Positions 8,923 through 17,197 of a DNA stretch of 37,535 bases are shown piece by piece. The translations under genes and the position numbers were made by a program. Origin of the DNA: Planctomycetota bacterium (GTDB lineage Bacteria > Planctomycetota > UBA1135 > GCA-002686595); NCBI GenBank assembly GCA_012960475.1, contig DUBE01000018.1, positions 1 through 37,535 of the forward strand, read 5' to 3'. The first letter of the stretch is position 1. The number at the start of each line of letters is the position of its first letter. The notes beneath the pieces were generated by a model that saw only the letters and a program-made list of their open reading frames with translations, searched no databases and was not told where the DNA came from.

Positions 8923-10341
8923 ATGATCAGAACAATGAATGTCTCTTTGGCGTTGCTTTTCCTGTCGGTCAACCTGGCATTCAGTTCTGTCGCCGTCGGT
9001 GAGCGTCGCACCCTGACCTCGGAGAAACGCCCGAACCTGATCCTGCTCGTTACGGACGATCATCCGTTCGATGCCATGGGGTGCGCAGGCCACGCGATTC
9101 TGAGTACTCCGAACATGGATGCCTTGGCAGAACGAGGTTCTCGATTCACTCACGCCTTTGTCACCACTCCGATCTGCGCAGCGAGCAGGGCCAGCCTGTT
9201 CAGCGGCAGATACGAGCGCTCTCATGGCTACACCTTCGGTCAGCCTGCCTTGGACGACGGCATCGTGCACCAGAGCTATCCGAGCCTCCTGCGCCAGGCC
9301 GGGTATCGAGTGGGATTCGTGGGCAAGTTTGGGGTGAAGGTGAGTAGCAAGGGCCGCAAGGAAATGTTTGATGAGTATGTCCCTGGAACCTATCCCTATT
9401 TCAGGAGTCGTCCGAAACGTTTGCAGGAAGGTGTTGCCGCAGTACCTCCGCGGCACCTGACCGAGATCAATGCGGATCAGGCGATTGATTTCCTGCGTTC
9501 AAGGGACGAGCGGCCGTTCTGCTTGTCCCTTTCATTTCAAGCTCCTCATGCTGAAGACAACAACCCCGATCAGTATGTCTGGCCCTCCAGTTGCGATGAG
9601 CTCTATCGCGGAGATGTGATTCCTCCTCCGGCCACAGCTGATCCAGCGTTTTTCAAGGCGCTCCCCGAGTTCCTCCGTAGTGGTCTCAATCGTGAACGCT
9701 GGAAATGGCGCTTTGATACTCCCGAGAAGCATGCGCGCATGGTCAAGGGTTATTACCGCATGCTGAGTGGCGTGGACCAGGCCATCGGTCGCTTGATAAG
9801 CACGCTGGATGAACTGGGCCTGGGCGACGATACCGTGATCATGCTGATCGGAGACAATGGCTATTTCCTTGGCGAGCGCGGGTATGCGGGCAAGTGGACC
9901 ATGCACGACCGCTCGGTTCGCGTGCCATTGATCATTAGCGATCCGAGATGCAAGGCAGAGAAGCGGGGGGAGTTGATTGACGCTTTTGCCTTGAACGTGG
10001 ACATTGCGCCGACGCTACTTGAGTTGGCCGGTGTCAAGGTGCCAGCTGCAATGCAGGGTCAGTCCCTTTGCGCGCTCTTAGATGATGCGAGCACGACTTG
10101 GCGCGACGAGGTCTTCAGTGAGCACCTCTGGGAGTCCAGGCGTATTCCCCGTACTGAGGGCCTGCGCACACGGGATTGGAAGTACATCCGCTATCTTGAC
10201 CATCCAGAGTACGAGGAGTTATACGACCTTCAAAGCGATCCCGGCGAGGAGCACAATCTGGCGCGCGAGGAGCAACACACTCGGCGCTTGATGAAACTGA
10301 GAGAGCGCTGCTCGCTTGCAGCAAGTCGCGCAGAGGGCTGA
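8923..10341 (+). CDS. Secreted family S1-type sulfatase
   Basis: The 472-residue enzyme carries the alkaline-phosphatase-superfamily sulfatase fold. I use ATG 8923, preceded by GAGGG, because it opens directly into a signal peptide (MIRTMNVSLALLFL); the frame runs 20 codons further upstream. Metal-binding Asp45-Asp46 (LLVTDDH), the formylglycine site C-A-A-S-R at 85-89, and a later GDNG block are present. Cys85 is expected to be converted to formylglycine, allowing hydrolysis of sulfate esters. The usual proline of CxPxR is alanine here. A neighbouring sequence, AGKWTMHDRSVRVPLI, is typical for planctomycete sulfatases. It is divergent from the DUF1080/haem genes and probably desulfates polysaccharide alongside the esterases. 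No sulfatase-maturating enzyme is encoded in the window. Confidence 0.92.
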   Translation: MIRTMNVSLALLFLSVNLAFSSVAVGERRTLTSEKRPNLILLVTDDHPFDAMGCAGHAILSTPNMDALAERGSRFTHAFVTTPICAASRASLFSGRYERSHGYTFGQPALDDGIVHQSYPSLLRQAGYRVGFVGKFGVKVSSKGRKEMFDEYVPGTYPYFRSRPKRLQEGVAAVPPRHLTEINADQAIDFLRSRDERPFCLSLSFQAPHAEDNNPDQYVWPSSCDELYRGDVIPPPATADPAFFKALPEFLRSGLNRERWKWRFDTPEKHARMVKGYYRMLSGVDQAIGRLISTLDELGLGDDTVIMLIGDNGYFLGERGYAGKWTMHDRSVRVPLIISDPRCKAEKRGELIDAFALNVDIAPTLLELAGVKVPAAMQGQSLCALLDDASTTWRDEVFSEHLWESRRIPRTEGLRTRDWKYIRYLDHPEYEELYDLQSDPGEEHNLAREEQHTRRLMKLRERCSLAASRAEG

Positions 10342-10561
10342 GTCCGCTCGATGCCGAATCGCCACCCGGCCAACGGTAATCGTGAGCATACATAGCCCAG
10401 TATTTTTCACTTACCTTGTGCCGGGTCTTGCCTGAGGAGTCGGGCTTGTGGTCTGGGGTGCGTTTCAAGAGAAACTGCTGGTTCGCTTGATTAGCCCACT
10501 CGTTGGAATACTCCCCGTCTGGGGTGGGTTGGTCTTTGGAGTGGCAGCAGGTTTCGCGGCA

Positions 10562-12061
10562 CTAGTCAGCCGTGGTGAATTGCCACTGGACGGTTTCTTC
10601 GGTGACTAGGATTCCCGGGCCATTGACGGTGCCCCTCCGGCGCTCAAGTGTGGCTTGTGCTAGGAAAGCCGTACCGCGTTCCAGGGGTTTTTCGGGTACG
10701 AAGAACCAGGTGTCGGGTGGCGCCTGCGTGGGGATATCGGCGATGCTAAAGAAGAACCCACCAATCTCTTTAGCCGTCTCTGCGTAGACGAGACTGAGGG
10801 CGCGAGTCGTGAGGAAGCTGTCATCGTCCTGCATGTAGTTGGGAATGGTGATTGAAATAGGCATTCCGCGAGGCGCCTCGTATAGAGTCGGGTAGGACTT
10901 GGGGAAGGGCCATCCGCCGGAACATGTTGCGGGCTGATTTCTTGCGCCAGCGCCAGGCAAGACCCAATAGTCCGCGCCGGTCTCACCTTCACTGGCCATG
11001 ACGCGCAGAAAACTCCAAGCTTTTGTTTTGCCATAACCTAGTTGTGGACGGCCGGCAATGAACAGGCTGCTACGCAGGTGCGTGCCTTCCAAGAGGGAGG
11101 TTACATGTCTTTCCGTGTCTATACCTTGGGTAAGGAAGGCCACATTACCTCCGCTCGAAGCCAAGTCTCCTTCCGCTGTGTATAGGGCGCGCTCCCTGTC
11201 CTCTCTCATGTAGGAGGGCAGGGTTCCTTTTTTGTTGGGGTCGTGATGCTGCAGGTACTGCGTGTGTTTCATCAAACCATCAGAAATACTCTCCGAGTAC
11301 ACCGCTGGCGAAAAGCCCTGGTCATTACGAAGACGATTCACAGTTTGGAAGGCCTTTCGCTGATGGGCCTTGGCTATCTTGGAAAAGTCTGGCCGCACGG
11401 CATACTGAAGCCGGATCTTGTTGCGATTTGGTTCAAGGCGGAACACCCAGGAGACTTCACCGTCGTCTACCGATGCCTCCGATCCAATTGGGCGAAAGAC
11501 GCCATCGTGAAAACGGATCAGGTCAGAGGGGTCCAAGTAGTCCCCATCTGCATTTGCATCCAAGAGCTGCAAGATGGGCTGGCCTTTGGTGGTCTCAAGC
11601 AAGGCAGCCGAACAGGCCCACCAGCTATTTTTTCTCCGGAAGAACTGCAGCTTGGTTGTGCGCCCAGCCTGAAACCAGTCAAGCACAGTGACTTTCTCCT
11701 CATCGAGGGTCTTCCATTTGTTTCCGATTCCAACAGGGTCCACAGCCAAGTCGCCATTCTTCGTGCGTTGTACACGTCCAGCAAGCCTCTCCAGCAGGGC
11801 GGTGGAGTTCGAGCCCGGCAAGCCAAGATGGTTGGTGGTTAGCAACTCCACGCAACTCGATGGATGTACGGCGGCCACGGGAACTTGGTCCATCTCTCGC
11901 AAGGGAAGCTTGTACCAAGTGGGTTCATCAGAAACGGAGGCGGAGCACACGAGAGTGATGAGTATCGATAAGGTGGTCACAGGATGTAGTCCAAGTATTG
12001 AGGGGCGTGAGTTGTGGCTCGAGAATGTCCATACTAGAGAGAACCAAGTCAGGCTGATCAA
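10562..12061 (-). CDS. Secreted CAP-superfamily-like protein (low-similarity call)
   Basis: A frame of up to 499 codons. Residues about 245-350 resemble the CAP/SCP fold: NRLRNDQGFSPAVYSE, then a spaced HTQYL block, an HLRSSL block and GYGKTKAW. Bacterial CAP proteins often end, as here, in an Ig-like segment closing with WQFTT. Two stretches before the CAP region, including DANADGDYLDPSD, could bind calcium. The start is uncertain: there is no ATG near the N-terminus. The TTG at 12059-12061 gives the full frame, while a GTG at 11978-11980 would give a short hydrophobic leader (TTLSILITLVCSA). Neither has a Shine-Dalgarno site. An IS3 fragment lies directly upstream in the same frame, so the original 5' end may have been lost. 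Function unknown; extracellular location is inferred. Confidence 0.6.
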   Translation of the reverse strand: MISLTWFSLVWTFSSHNSRPSILGLHPVTTLSILITLVCSASVSDEPTWYKLPLREMDQVPVAAVHPSSCVELLTTNHLGLPGSNSTALLERLAGRVQRTKNGDLAVDPVGIGNKWKTLDEEKVTVLDWFQAGRTTKLQFFRRKNSWWACSAALLETTKGQPILQLLDANADGDYLDPSDLIRFHDGVFRPIGSEASVDDGEVSWVFRLEPNRNKIRLQYAVRPDFSKIAKAHQRKAFQTVNRLRNDQGFSPAVYSESISDGLMKHTQYLQHHDPNKKGTLPSYMREDRERALYTAEGDLASSGGNVAFLTQGIDTERHVTSLLEGTHLRSSLFIAGRPQLGYGKTKAWSFLRVMASEGETGADYWVLPGAGARNQPATCSGGWPFPKSYPTLYEAPRGMPISITIPNYMQDDDSFLTTRALSLVYAETAKEIGGFFFSIADIPTQAPPDTWFFVPEKPLERGTAFLAQATLERRRGTVNGPGILVTEETVQWQFTTAD

Positions 12062-12115
12062 GATTAGACGGTGTTCCGGCTTCCCTGATGGCAGGACCCC
12101 AAAGGCGGGTCCACT

Positions 12116-12300
12116 TCATTTGAGAGCACGGTTCTCAAGTGCTTGGTGCGACAGCACTTGCTTGAGCGCCCGATTCTCTCATCCAAATTCTTTGAGGCGC
12201 TTCATCCCTCCGAATTGTTTACGCCAGAGGTAATAGGGCTGCTCGGAGACTTCGAGGCGCTTCGCAATTTCCTACTGGCCTTCTTCTCATCCTTGCTCAT
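12116..12300 (-). pseudogene. Decayed IS3-family transposase OrfA fragment
   Basis: Read on the minus strand, this stretch encodes EIAKRLEVSEQPYYLWRKQ, then FGGMK, RLKEFG, a TGA stop, ENRALKQVLSHQALENRALK and a TGA at 12116-12118. That is the helix-turn-helix plus leucine-zipper pattern of IS3-type OrfA (consensus around SEQTYYRWRKQYGGM and KEN-LK). Further in-frame stops lie upstream, at about 12287-12289 and 12272-12274, and about five residues are missing between GGMK and RLKE. No OrfB, terminal repeat or target duplication is visible, so only a relic remains. It fills most of the 328-base gap between the CAP-like gene (10562-12061) and the dioxygenase gene (12390), which otherwise holds nothing I recognise. 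Confidence 0.75.
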
Positions 12301-12389
12301 GGCCTGGTCAGGTGGCGTGTATCTGTCATGCAGAAATCTCAGTGAAGACACTTGAGGTTCGGGGGCATCACTCCGGTACCCTCGCTCTC

Positions 12390-13202
12390 ATGTCGAAAGA
12401 CCGTCAGACCGCGCCCTTTTCCCCTGGACAGGTCGCGGACTTCCAGCGGGATGGATTCTTGGGGCCTGTGCCGATTCTGGAAGTGGAGGAGGTCCTGGAC
12501 TTGCGCGAGCGGGTGGATTACTTGTGCCAGAATCTCGATTCCCTGGAGCCTGAGCTGTATGAGGTGGAGGCTGCTCACACAGAGCACCCGGAAGACGTGG
12601 TCTGTCACTTCTTGGGAGGCTGGCGGGTTGATGAGAGACTGCGGGAGCTTGTCTTTGATCCGCGCTTGACCGGGGCCGCCGCGCAACTGTTGGAAGTCGA
12701 TCGTTTGCGCTTTTGGCATGACCAGGTCTTCTATAAGCCGGCGGGACATCCGGGAGTCGTCCCCTGGCATCAAGACTATTCCTATTGGACACGTACGGCA
12801 CCGGCGCGGCATGTGACCATCAATATCCTGCTTGACAATGCGGGCGAAGAAAGTGGTTGCTTGCAGTTTGTACCGGGCAGTCAGGAGTGGGGGCTGCTGC
12901 CTTCAGTGGGGTTTGATCAGCCTCTGGAGAAGATCAGGGAGAGTCTCCTTGCAGGCCAGGAATTTGTACCCCGCGCGGTGCCCGTGACAGCGGGTTCAGC
13001 AACGATCCATCACAGTCACACCCTGCACGGCTCTGGTCCCAATCGCTCGAGCCGGCCGAGGCGGGCTCTGGCCTTCAATTACATGTGCGCTGAGACGCGG
13101 GTGGCGGATGATTCTGCGCCACTCTTGCGCGGGGCACCTCACCTTTCCCAAGGGGAATTGGTGGCGGGGGAGCTGTTTCCTGTGGTTTGGAAGGCCCTCT
13201 AG
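12390..13202 (+). CDS. Phytanoyl-CoA dioxygenase (PhyH)-like Fe(II)/2-oxoglutarate oxygenase
   Basis: The 270-residue protein has the PhyH core. The iron facial triad is visible as His127 and Asp129 in WHQDYSYW and His213 in HTLHGSGPN, followed by an Arg-rich segment (222-225) that would contact 2-oxoglutarate. The N-terminal FQRDGFLG motif is also typical. I start at ATG 12390 because the frame upstream runs into the IS3 relic. No signal peptide, so cytoplasmic. Members hydroxylate diverse small molecules (fatty acyl-CoA, ectoine, halogenated or phosphonate compounds), so the substrate is open. It stands alone, with a short inverted repeat overlapping its stop codon. Confidence 0.88.
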   Translation: MSKDRQTAPFSPGQVADFQRDGFLGPVPILEVEEVLDLRERVDYLCQNLDSLEPELYEVEAAHTEHPEDVVCHFLGGWRVDERLRELVFDPRLTGAAAQLLEVDRLRFWHDQVFYKPAGHPGVVPWHQDYSYWTRTAPARHVTINILLDNAGEESGCLQFVPGSQEWGLLPSVGFDQPLEKIRESLLAGQEFVPRAVPVTAGSATIHHSHTLHGSGPNRSSRPRRALAFNYMCAETRVADDSAPLLRGAPHLSQGELVAGELFPVVWKAL

Positions 13203-13210
13203 GGGCCTTT
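13191..13210 (+). terminator. Weak hairpin at the end of the PhyH-like gene
   Basis: A perfect 7-bp stem, AAGGCCC at 13191-13197 and GGGCCTT at 13203-13209, encloses a five-base loop that contains most of the stop codon. Only a short T stretch follows, so intrinsic termination would be weak. Confidence 0.4.
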
Positions 13211-13288
13211 AGGACTGATTTAGGGGCTCTGGGGAATTGGGGTCACCTTTGTTGAGCCCTTACTGCTAGACTCCGCGCCATCTAAAGA

Positions 13289-13310
13289 GGCCGCCTAACG
13301 ATAGGCGGCC
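13289..13310. promoter_or_regulatory. Perfect 8-bp inverted repeat upstream of the DEAD-box helicase gene
   Basis: GGCCGCCT (13289-13296) and AGGCGGCC (13303-13310) are exact inverted copies around the loop AACGAT. There is no T-run, so it is unlikely to be a simple terminator. It lies about 97 bases before the helicase ATG and could be a 5'-UTR hairpin or a protein-binding operator. Function inferred from position only. Confidence 0.4.
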
Positions 13311-13406
13311 GGGCGCACAGCAGATTCCGGTGGGGGGGTTCTTCCAAAGGGTTGAGCCACGAAACGGAACGCGCCTTGAATTTGATCGTGACCCCTTGAC
13401 TGCTGG

Positions 13407-14939
13407 ATGGGTTGGGTGCGATGCCGCGGGCAGCGGGTTGCACCAGTAAACCTACAATCCTTAAACACTCAAGTGACCTCGTCCTCCAAGACGCAGGCCA
13501 ATAACTCGTTTGCGAGTTTTGGCCTTGCTCAAAATCTAACCCGTGCGCTCTCCGACATGGGCTTCACCGAACCCCGGCCGATCCAGGCCAAGGGTATTCC
13601 AGCCGTCCTCAAGGGGCGTGATGTGCTCGGCCTGGCAGCCACAGGAACCGGCAAGACCGCGGCCTTTGTGCTGCCCATGCTGGAGCATCTCATTGCCCAG
13701 AAACCTCGCAGCAACAGTGGCCCACGGGCATTGATCGTTGCACCTACCCGCGAGCTGGCCCTGCAAATCCACGCAGAGATCGAGTTGTTGGCCAAGTACA
13801 CCAATGTGCGTGCAATGACTGTCTTTGGTGGCGTGGGCGCCGGGCCGCAGATTCGCGTTCTGCGCAAGAATCCTGATATCGTGGTGGCTTGTCCTGGGCG
13901 CTTGCTTGACCTGGCCAATGGCCGCAATGTGCGTCTCGACAATGTGGAGATGCTGGTGTTGGACGAGGCCGACCACATGCTTGACATGGGTTTCTTGCCG
14001 GATGTGCGGCGAATCATCAAGCTTCTGCCCCGGCGTCGGCAGAACCTCTTGTTCTCAGCCACCATGCCCCGAGAAATTCTCAAGCTGACCGATGGCTTGC
14101 TGCAGAATCCTCACATAGTGGAGCTTGGCCACTCCAAGCCTGCGGAGACCATTGAGCATTCTCTCTATCCCGTGGACCAGACGCGTAAATTCACTCTTCT
14201 GAAGCACCTTCTGGCTGACGATGGTTTTCAGTCGGCGATTGTCTTCCTGCGAACCAAACACAGAGCCAAGCGTTTGGCGCGGGACTTGGAAAAGGCCGGG
14301 CACCGCGCGATAGCCCTGCAGGGAAACATGAGTCAAGGCGCGCGCCAGAAGGCCATGGAAGGCTTTCGGATGGGCACATACGATGTGCTTGTGGCCACCG
14401 ATATCGCCGCCCGAGGCATCGATGTGGCCAATGTCAGTCATGTGATCAACTTTGACTTTCCAGGTACACCCGATGCCTACACCCATCGCATCGGTCGTAC
14501 TGGTCGCTCGGAACAGAGTGGACAGGCTTGCACCTTTGTGACCCGTGATGATCTGATTGCGGTCAAGGCCATTGAGCGAAAGCTCAAGATGACAATCCCC
14601 CGTATCAAGATCCGGGACATGATGAGTGGCGGTCGCGAGACAGCTGCAAGAGGTCGAGGGCAGATTGCGTTCTCCCGAGGTCCTGCCCAAGAGTATTCCG
14701 AGTCAGTCCCCAAGGGACACCGGGGCAAGCCCGCTAGTGGGTATGGTGGCCGAGGAAGCTCTTCCTTTGCCAAGAAGCAGTCGGGCGTGCGCTTTGGTGG
14801 TTCTGGCTCTGGACATTCCTCCGGGGGCCGGCCTTCAAGTGGCCGGAGTGGTGACTCTTCCACCTCCTTTGGTGCTGGGTTGGACAGAGATTCTTCTCGC
14901 AGGCGAGGGGGCGGGGGTCGCCGGCGTAGAGCGCGCTGA
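13407..14939 (+). CDS. DEAD-box ATP-dependent RNA helicase (RhlE-like) with RG-rich tail
   Basis: All helicase motifs are present in order: Q motif (FGL, then GFTEPRPIQ), Walker A AATGTGKT at 77-84, PTRELALQ, CPGR, DEAD at 186-189, SAT, VATDIAARGID and HRIGRTGR. The enzyme unwinds short RNA duplexes with ATP, typically in ribosome assembly, RNA decay or cold adaptation. After about residue 410 the protein becomes a basic, glycine/serine/arginine-rich tail ending in GGGGRRRRAR, common in RhlE-type helicases and suited to RNA binding. The start is uncertain: ATG 13407 yields 510 residues, but the first 22 look unlike the family and a GTG at 13473 is a reasonable alternative. A perfect hairpin upstream may regulate it. 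Confidence 0.92.
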   Translation: MGWVRCRGQRVAPVNLQSLNTQVTSSSKTQANNSFASFGLAQNLTRALSDMGFTEPRPIQAKGIPAVLKGRDVLGLAATGTGKTAAFVLPMLEHLIAQKPRSNSGPRALIVAPTRELALQIHAEIELLAKYTNVRAMTVFGGVGAGPQIRVLRKNPDIVVACPGRLLDLANGRNVRLDNVEMLVLDEADHMLDMGFLPDVRRIIKLLPRRRQNLLFSATMPREILKLTDGLLQNPHIVELGHSKPAETIEHSLYPVDQTRKFTLLKHLLADDGFQSAIVFLRTKHRAKRLARDLEKAGHRAIALQGNMSQGARQKAMEGFRMGTYDVLVATDIAARGIDVANVSHVINFDFPGTPDAYTHRIGRTGRSEQSGQACTFVTRDDLIAVKAIERKLKMTIPRIKIRDMMSGGRETAARGRGQIAFSRGPAQEYSESVPKGHRGKPASGYGGRGSSSFAKKQSGVRFGGSGSGHSSGGRPSSGRSGDSSTSFGAGLDRDSSRRRGGGGRRRRAR

Positions 14940-15099
14940 TTCCCCATGCTGAGAGGGGCGCGGACCGCCCGCTGAGCTCCCGCTAGGATAGAGGTTGCAG
15001 TGCTATGAATTCTCTTGCAGCAGACCCGAGGCAGTCCAGGCAGATTGATTTGCGAGGAGCCTGCGGCGAACTCCATGGAGCGTCGTATGGTGTGTTTCA

Positions 15100-15819
15100 A
15101 TGACCCAGCTCGGCCGACACTCACGCCCCTTCCAGGTGCGATGCACGCAGCCCGTGTGCTTTCCTGAACTCAATCCGTTCCTGCGGAAGTACGAGGAGTT
15201 CGGGTCCCCGGTGGTGCGTTCAGAGGCAGCCGTCGGGGCACGGGGGGCATGGGCTCGGCAATTCGCCCAAGAGCAGCCCCTGCACCTGGAAATTGGTTCG
15301 GGAAATGGGTTCTTTCTGGCTGGTATCGCTCAGGTCCATCCCGAGTGGAATGTGCTCGGGGTCGAGATCCGTTTCAAGAGGATCGTTACTGCGGCCAAGA
15401 AAATCCGCGCCTTTGGTGTCGAAGAGAATGCGCGTATTGTCCGTTATGACGCCTGGTGGCTGGACGAGGTTCTGGCCCCTGGTGAATTGTCCGGGCTGTA
15501 CCTCAACTATCCTGACCCCTGGCCCAAGGGCAAGCACACGCGCAACCGACTGCTGTGTCCTTTCTTTGCGCAGTGGGCAGCTCTTGCCCTGCGGCCTGGC
15601 TCGGAGCTGCGGCTCAAGACCGACTCGCTCCTGAATTTCAGCCAGATGGAATCGGCCATTGTGGATCAGCCCTTCGAGATCCTTGCTCAGGTGGAAGACA
15701 TGGGGCGCAACGGAGTCCCCTGGCCTGAACAGGAAGAAATCGTGACGAACTTTCAACGCAAATTCGAGCGGAAGGGACTGCCCGTGCATGGCATGGTGCT
15801 GCGCCGGTGCGGGGACTGA
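15100..15819 (+). CDS. trmB: tRNA (guanine-N7-)-methyltransferase TrmB
   Basis: The 239-residue protein uses S-adenosylmethionine to methylate N7 of G46 in tRNA variable loops. The SAM-binding motif EIGSGNG is at 64-70, the second motif VLGVEI at 85-90, and the family signature NYPDPWPKGKHTRNR at 136-150. The length matches the family. ATG 15100 is used; no better in-frame start is seen. It lies between the RNA helicase gene and asd, 71 bases before asd on the same strand, so it may be co-transcribed with asd. Cytoplasmic. The first 30 residues are divergent, as is usual in TrmB. Confidence 0.95.
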   Translation: MTQLGRHSRPFQVRCTQPVCFPELNPFLRKYEEFGSPVVRSEAAVGARGAWARQFAQEQPLHLEIGSGNGFFLAGIAQVHPEWNVLGVEIRFKRIVTAAKKIRAFGVEENARIVRYDAWWLDEVLAPGELSGLYLNYPDPWPKGKHTRNRLLCPFFAQWAALALRPGSELRLKTDSLLNFSQMESAIVDQPFEILAQVEDMGRNGVPWPEQEEIVTNFQRKFERKGLPVHGMVLRRCGD

Positions 15820-15890
15820 ACAGCAGCGTTCACTTCACTCGAAACAGAGCAGTCCTTCCTCCTGATGGCCCTTTCAGCGATACTGCAGCC

Positions 15891-16904
15891 ATGAATCCTG
15901 TGACCCCAACCCGGCCCCTCAAGCTCGGCATCCTCGGTGCCACGGGTCTGGTTGGGCGTGAGATGTTGCGATTGGTGGGGCAGCGGAGTTGGTGTTTGGG
16001 TGAGTTGCGTTTGATTGCTTCCGAAAGGCATGCGGGTCAGGTCTGGGAAGAGGGTTCCCTGCGGGGTGACTACCTTGAAGCCAGTCCAGAGGCCTTCGCG
16101 GGGCTCGATCTGTTGCTCTCCACCGCCAGGGGCGATGTCAGCCGCAGGTGGTTGCCGGAAGCGGTGGCCGCTGGGGTTGTGTGCATTGACAATACCAGTG
16201 CCTATCGCTTGGATCCCGATGTTCCCCTGGTGGTGCCCGAAGTCAACGGTGCCGAGCTTGGGGGCATGCAGCTCGGGCAGGGCGCGATCATCGCCAATCC
16301 GAACTGTTCGACTATTCAATTGGTCGTGGTTCTCGCCCCCTTGCTGCGGGGTCCTGGGTTGCGGCAGGTGGTGGTCTCGACCTATCAGAGTATTTCTGGC
16401 GCTGGGGCCAAGGCCTTGGAGGACTTTGAGGCGGGAACCCGGCGGGCTCTGATGGGAGAAGTGGTAGACCTGCCGGAGACCGTGCTGAATGTCGTACCCC
16501 AGATCGGCGAGCTGGATGGGCAGGGGCATACCGAAGAGGAGCGCAAGATGATGAACGAAAGTGCGCGCATCCTAGGGGCAGAGTTTCCCCTGGACGTGAC
16601 TTCGGTGCGCGTGCCGGTGCTGCGTGGACACGGGGAGAGCGTTTGGCTCGAGACCGAGCAGGTAGTGAGCCTGGGGCAGATTGAGGAACTCTTGGAGGCT
16701 GCGCCCGGTGTGGTCCTGCACCGTGGGGATCAGCACCCGACTCCTTGGGGAATCAGCGGAGACCTTGGGGTGCATGTGGGCCGGGTGCGCGCCGTGGCGG
16801 GCTCCGATCGGCGCTTCCAGCTTTGGATCGTGGGGGACAACCTGCTCAAGGGGGCAGCCTGGAACGCGCTTCAGATCGCGGAGGCCCGGTCTTGGGGCAC
16901 CTGA
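15891..16904 (+). CDS. asd: Aspartate-semialdehyde dehydrogenase
   Basis: This enzyme reduces aspartyl-4-phosphate to aspartate semialdehyde with NADPH, feeding lysine, diaminopimelate, threonine and methionine synthesis. Residues 16-22 are the nucleotide-binding GATGLVG. Cys139 in ANPNCSTIQ is the catalytic nucleophile and His247 in RVPVLRGHGES the acid-base residue. At 337 residues it has normal length. ATG 15891 is used because it leads straight into the Rossmann start (PLKLGILGATG); the frame upstream overlaps the end of trmB and looks non-coding. A hairpin resembling a terminator follows at 16917. Confidence 0.95.
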   Translation: MNPVTPTRPLKLGILGATGLVGREMLRLVGQRSWCLGELRLIASERHAGQVWEEGSLRGDYLEASPEAFAGLDLLLSTARGDVSRRWLPEAVAAGVVCIDNTSAYRLDPDVPLVVPEVNGAELGGMQLGQGAIIANPNCSTIQLVVVLAPLLRGPGLRQVVVSTYQSISGAGAKALEDFEAGTRRALMGEVVDLPETVLNVVPQIGELDGQGHTEEERKMMNESARILGAEFPLDVTSVRVPVLRGHGESVWLETEQVVSLGQIEELLEAAPGVVLHRGDQHPTPWGISGDLGVHVGRVRAVAGSDRRFQLWIVGDNLLKGAAWNALQIAEARSWGT

Positions 16905-16916
16905 GCAGGAATTCCC

Positions 16917-16936
16917 GGGGCACTCTTGCCCCTTTC
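16917..16936 (+). terminator. Short hairpin downstream of asd
   Basis: GGGGCA (16917-16922) pairs with TGCCCC (16927-16932) around CTCT and is followed by TTTC, twelve bases after the asd stop. The stem is short and the T-run brief, so it is a plausible but weak intrinsic terminator. Confidence 0.5.
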
Positions 16937-17197
16937 GGTGTTGAAATTTCGCCGCCCCCCCCGCTCGGGGTCTTCAGGCAGACCTCTCCGGGGCCATCAC
17001 GGAGCTTCTCGGGACCCAGGAGGAGCGTGATCAGGGGCACAACAGGGGATGGGGTGCCCCTTTTCTGAGACCATCTGGTGTCCTGCACCCACTTTCCTAG
17101 TCCCTACTGGACAGGCATTTCCTCCTTGATCTACGCTGGGCCCCGATACCGGCCCCCAAGGCCACGCCCCTCAACCAAACGAACCAACAATCCCATC

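Noticed and set aside
8800..9456. Minus-strand frame of 218 codons across the sulfatase start
   Set aside because: Would overlap the divergent promoter region and the sulfatase; no motif or signal peptide.
12116..12300. In-frame TGA in the IS3 relic as a second Sec site
   Set aside because: Several different stops and a deletion show ordinary decay, and no redox motif is present.
13529..14083. Minus-strand frame inside the helicase gene
   Set aside because: Antisense shadow of the DEAD-box core.
14953..14970. Small GC-rich hairpin after the helicase gene as a terminator
   Set aside because: Only five base pairs and no T-run follow, so I do not list it.
16846..17088. Minus-strand frame of 80 codons between asd and the redoxin gene
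   Set aside because: Overlaps the end of asd, no recognisable family and no start signal; Pro/Gly-rich composition fits a chance frame.
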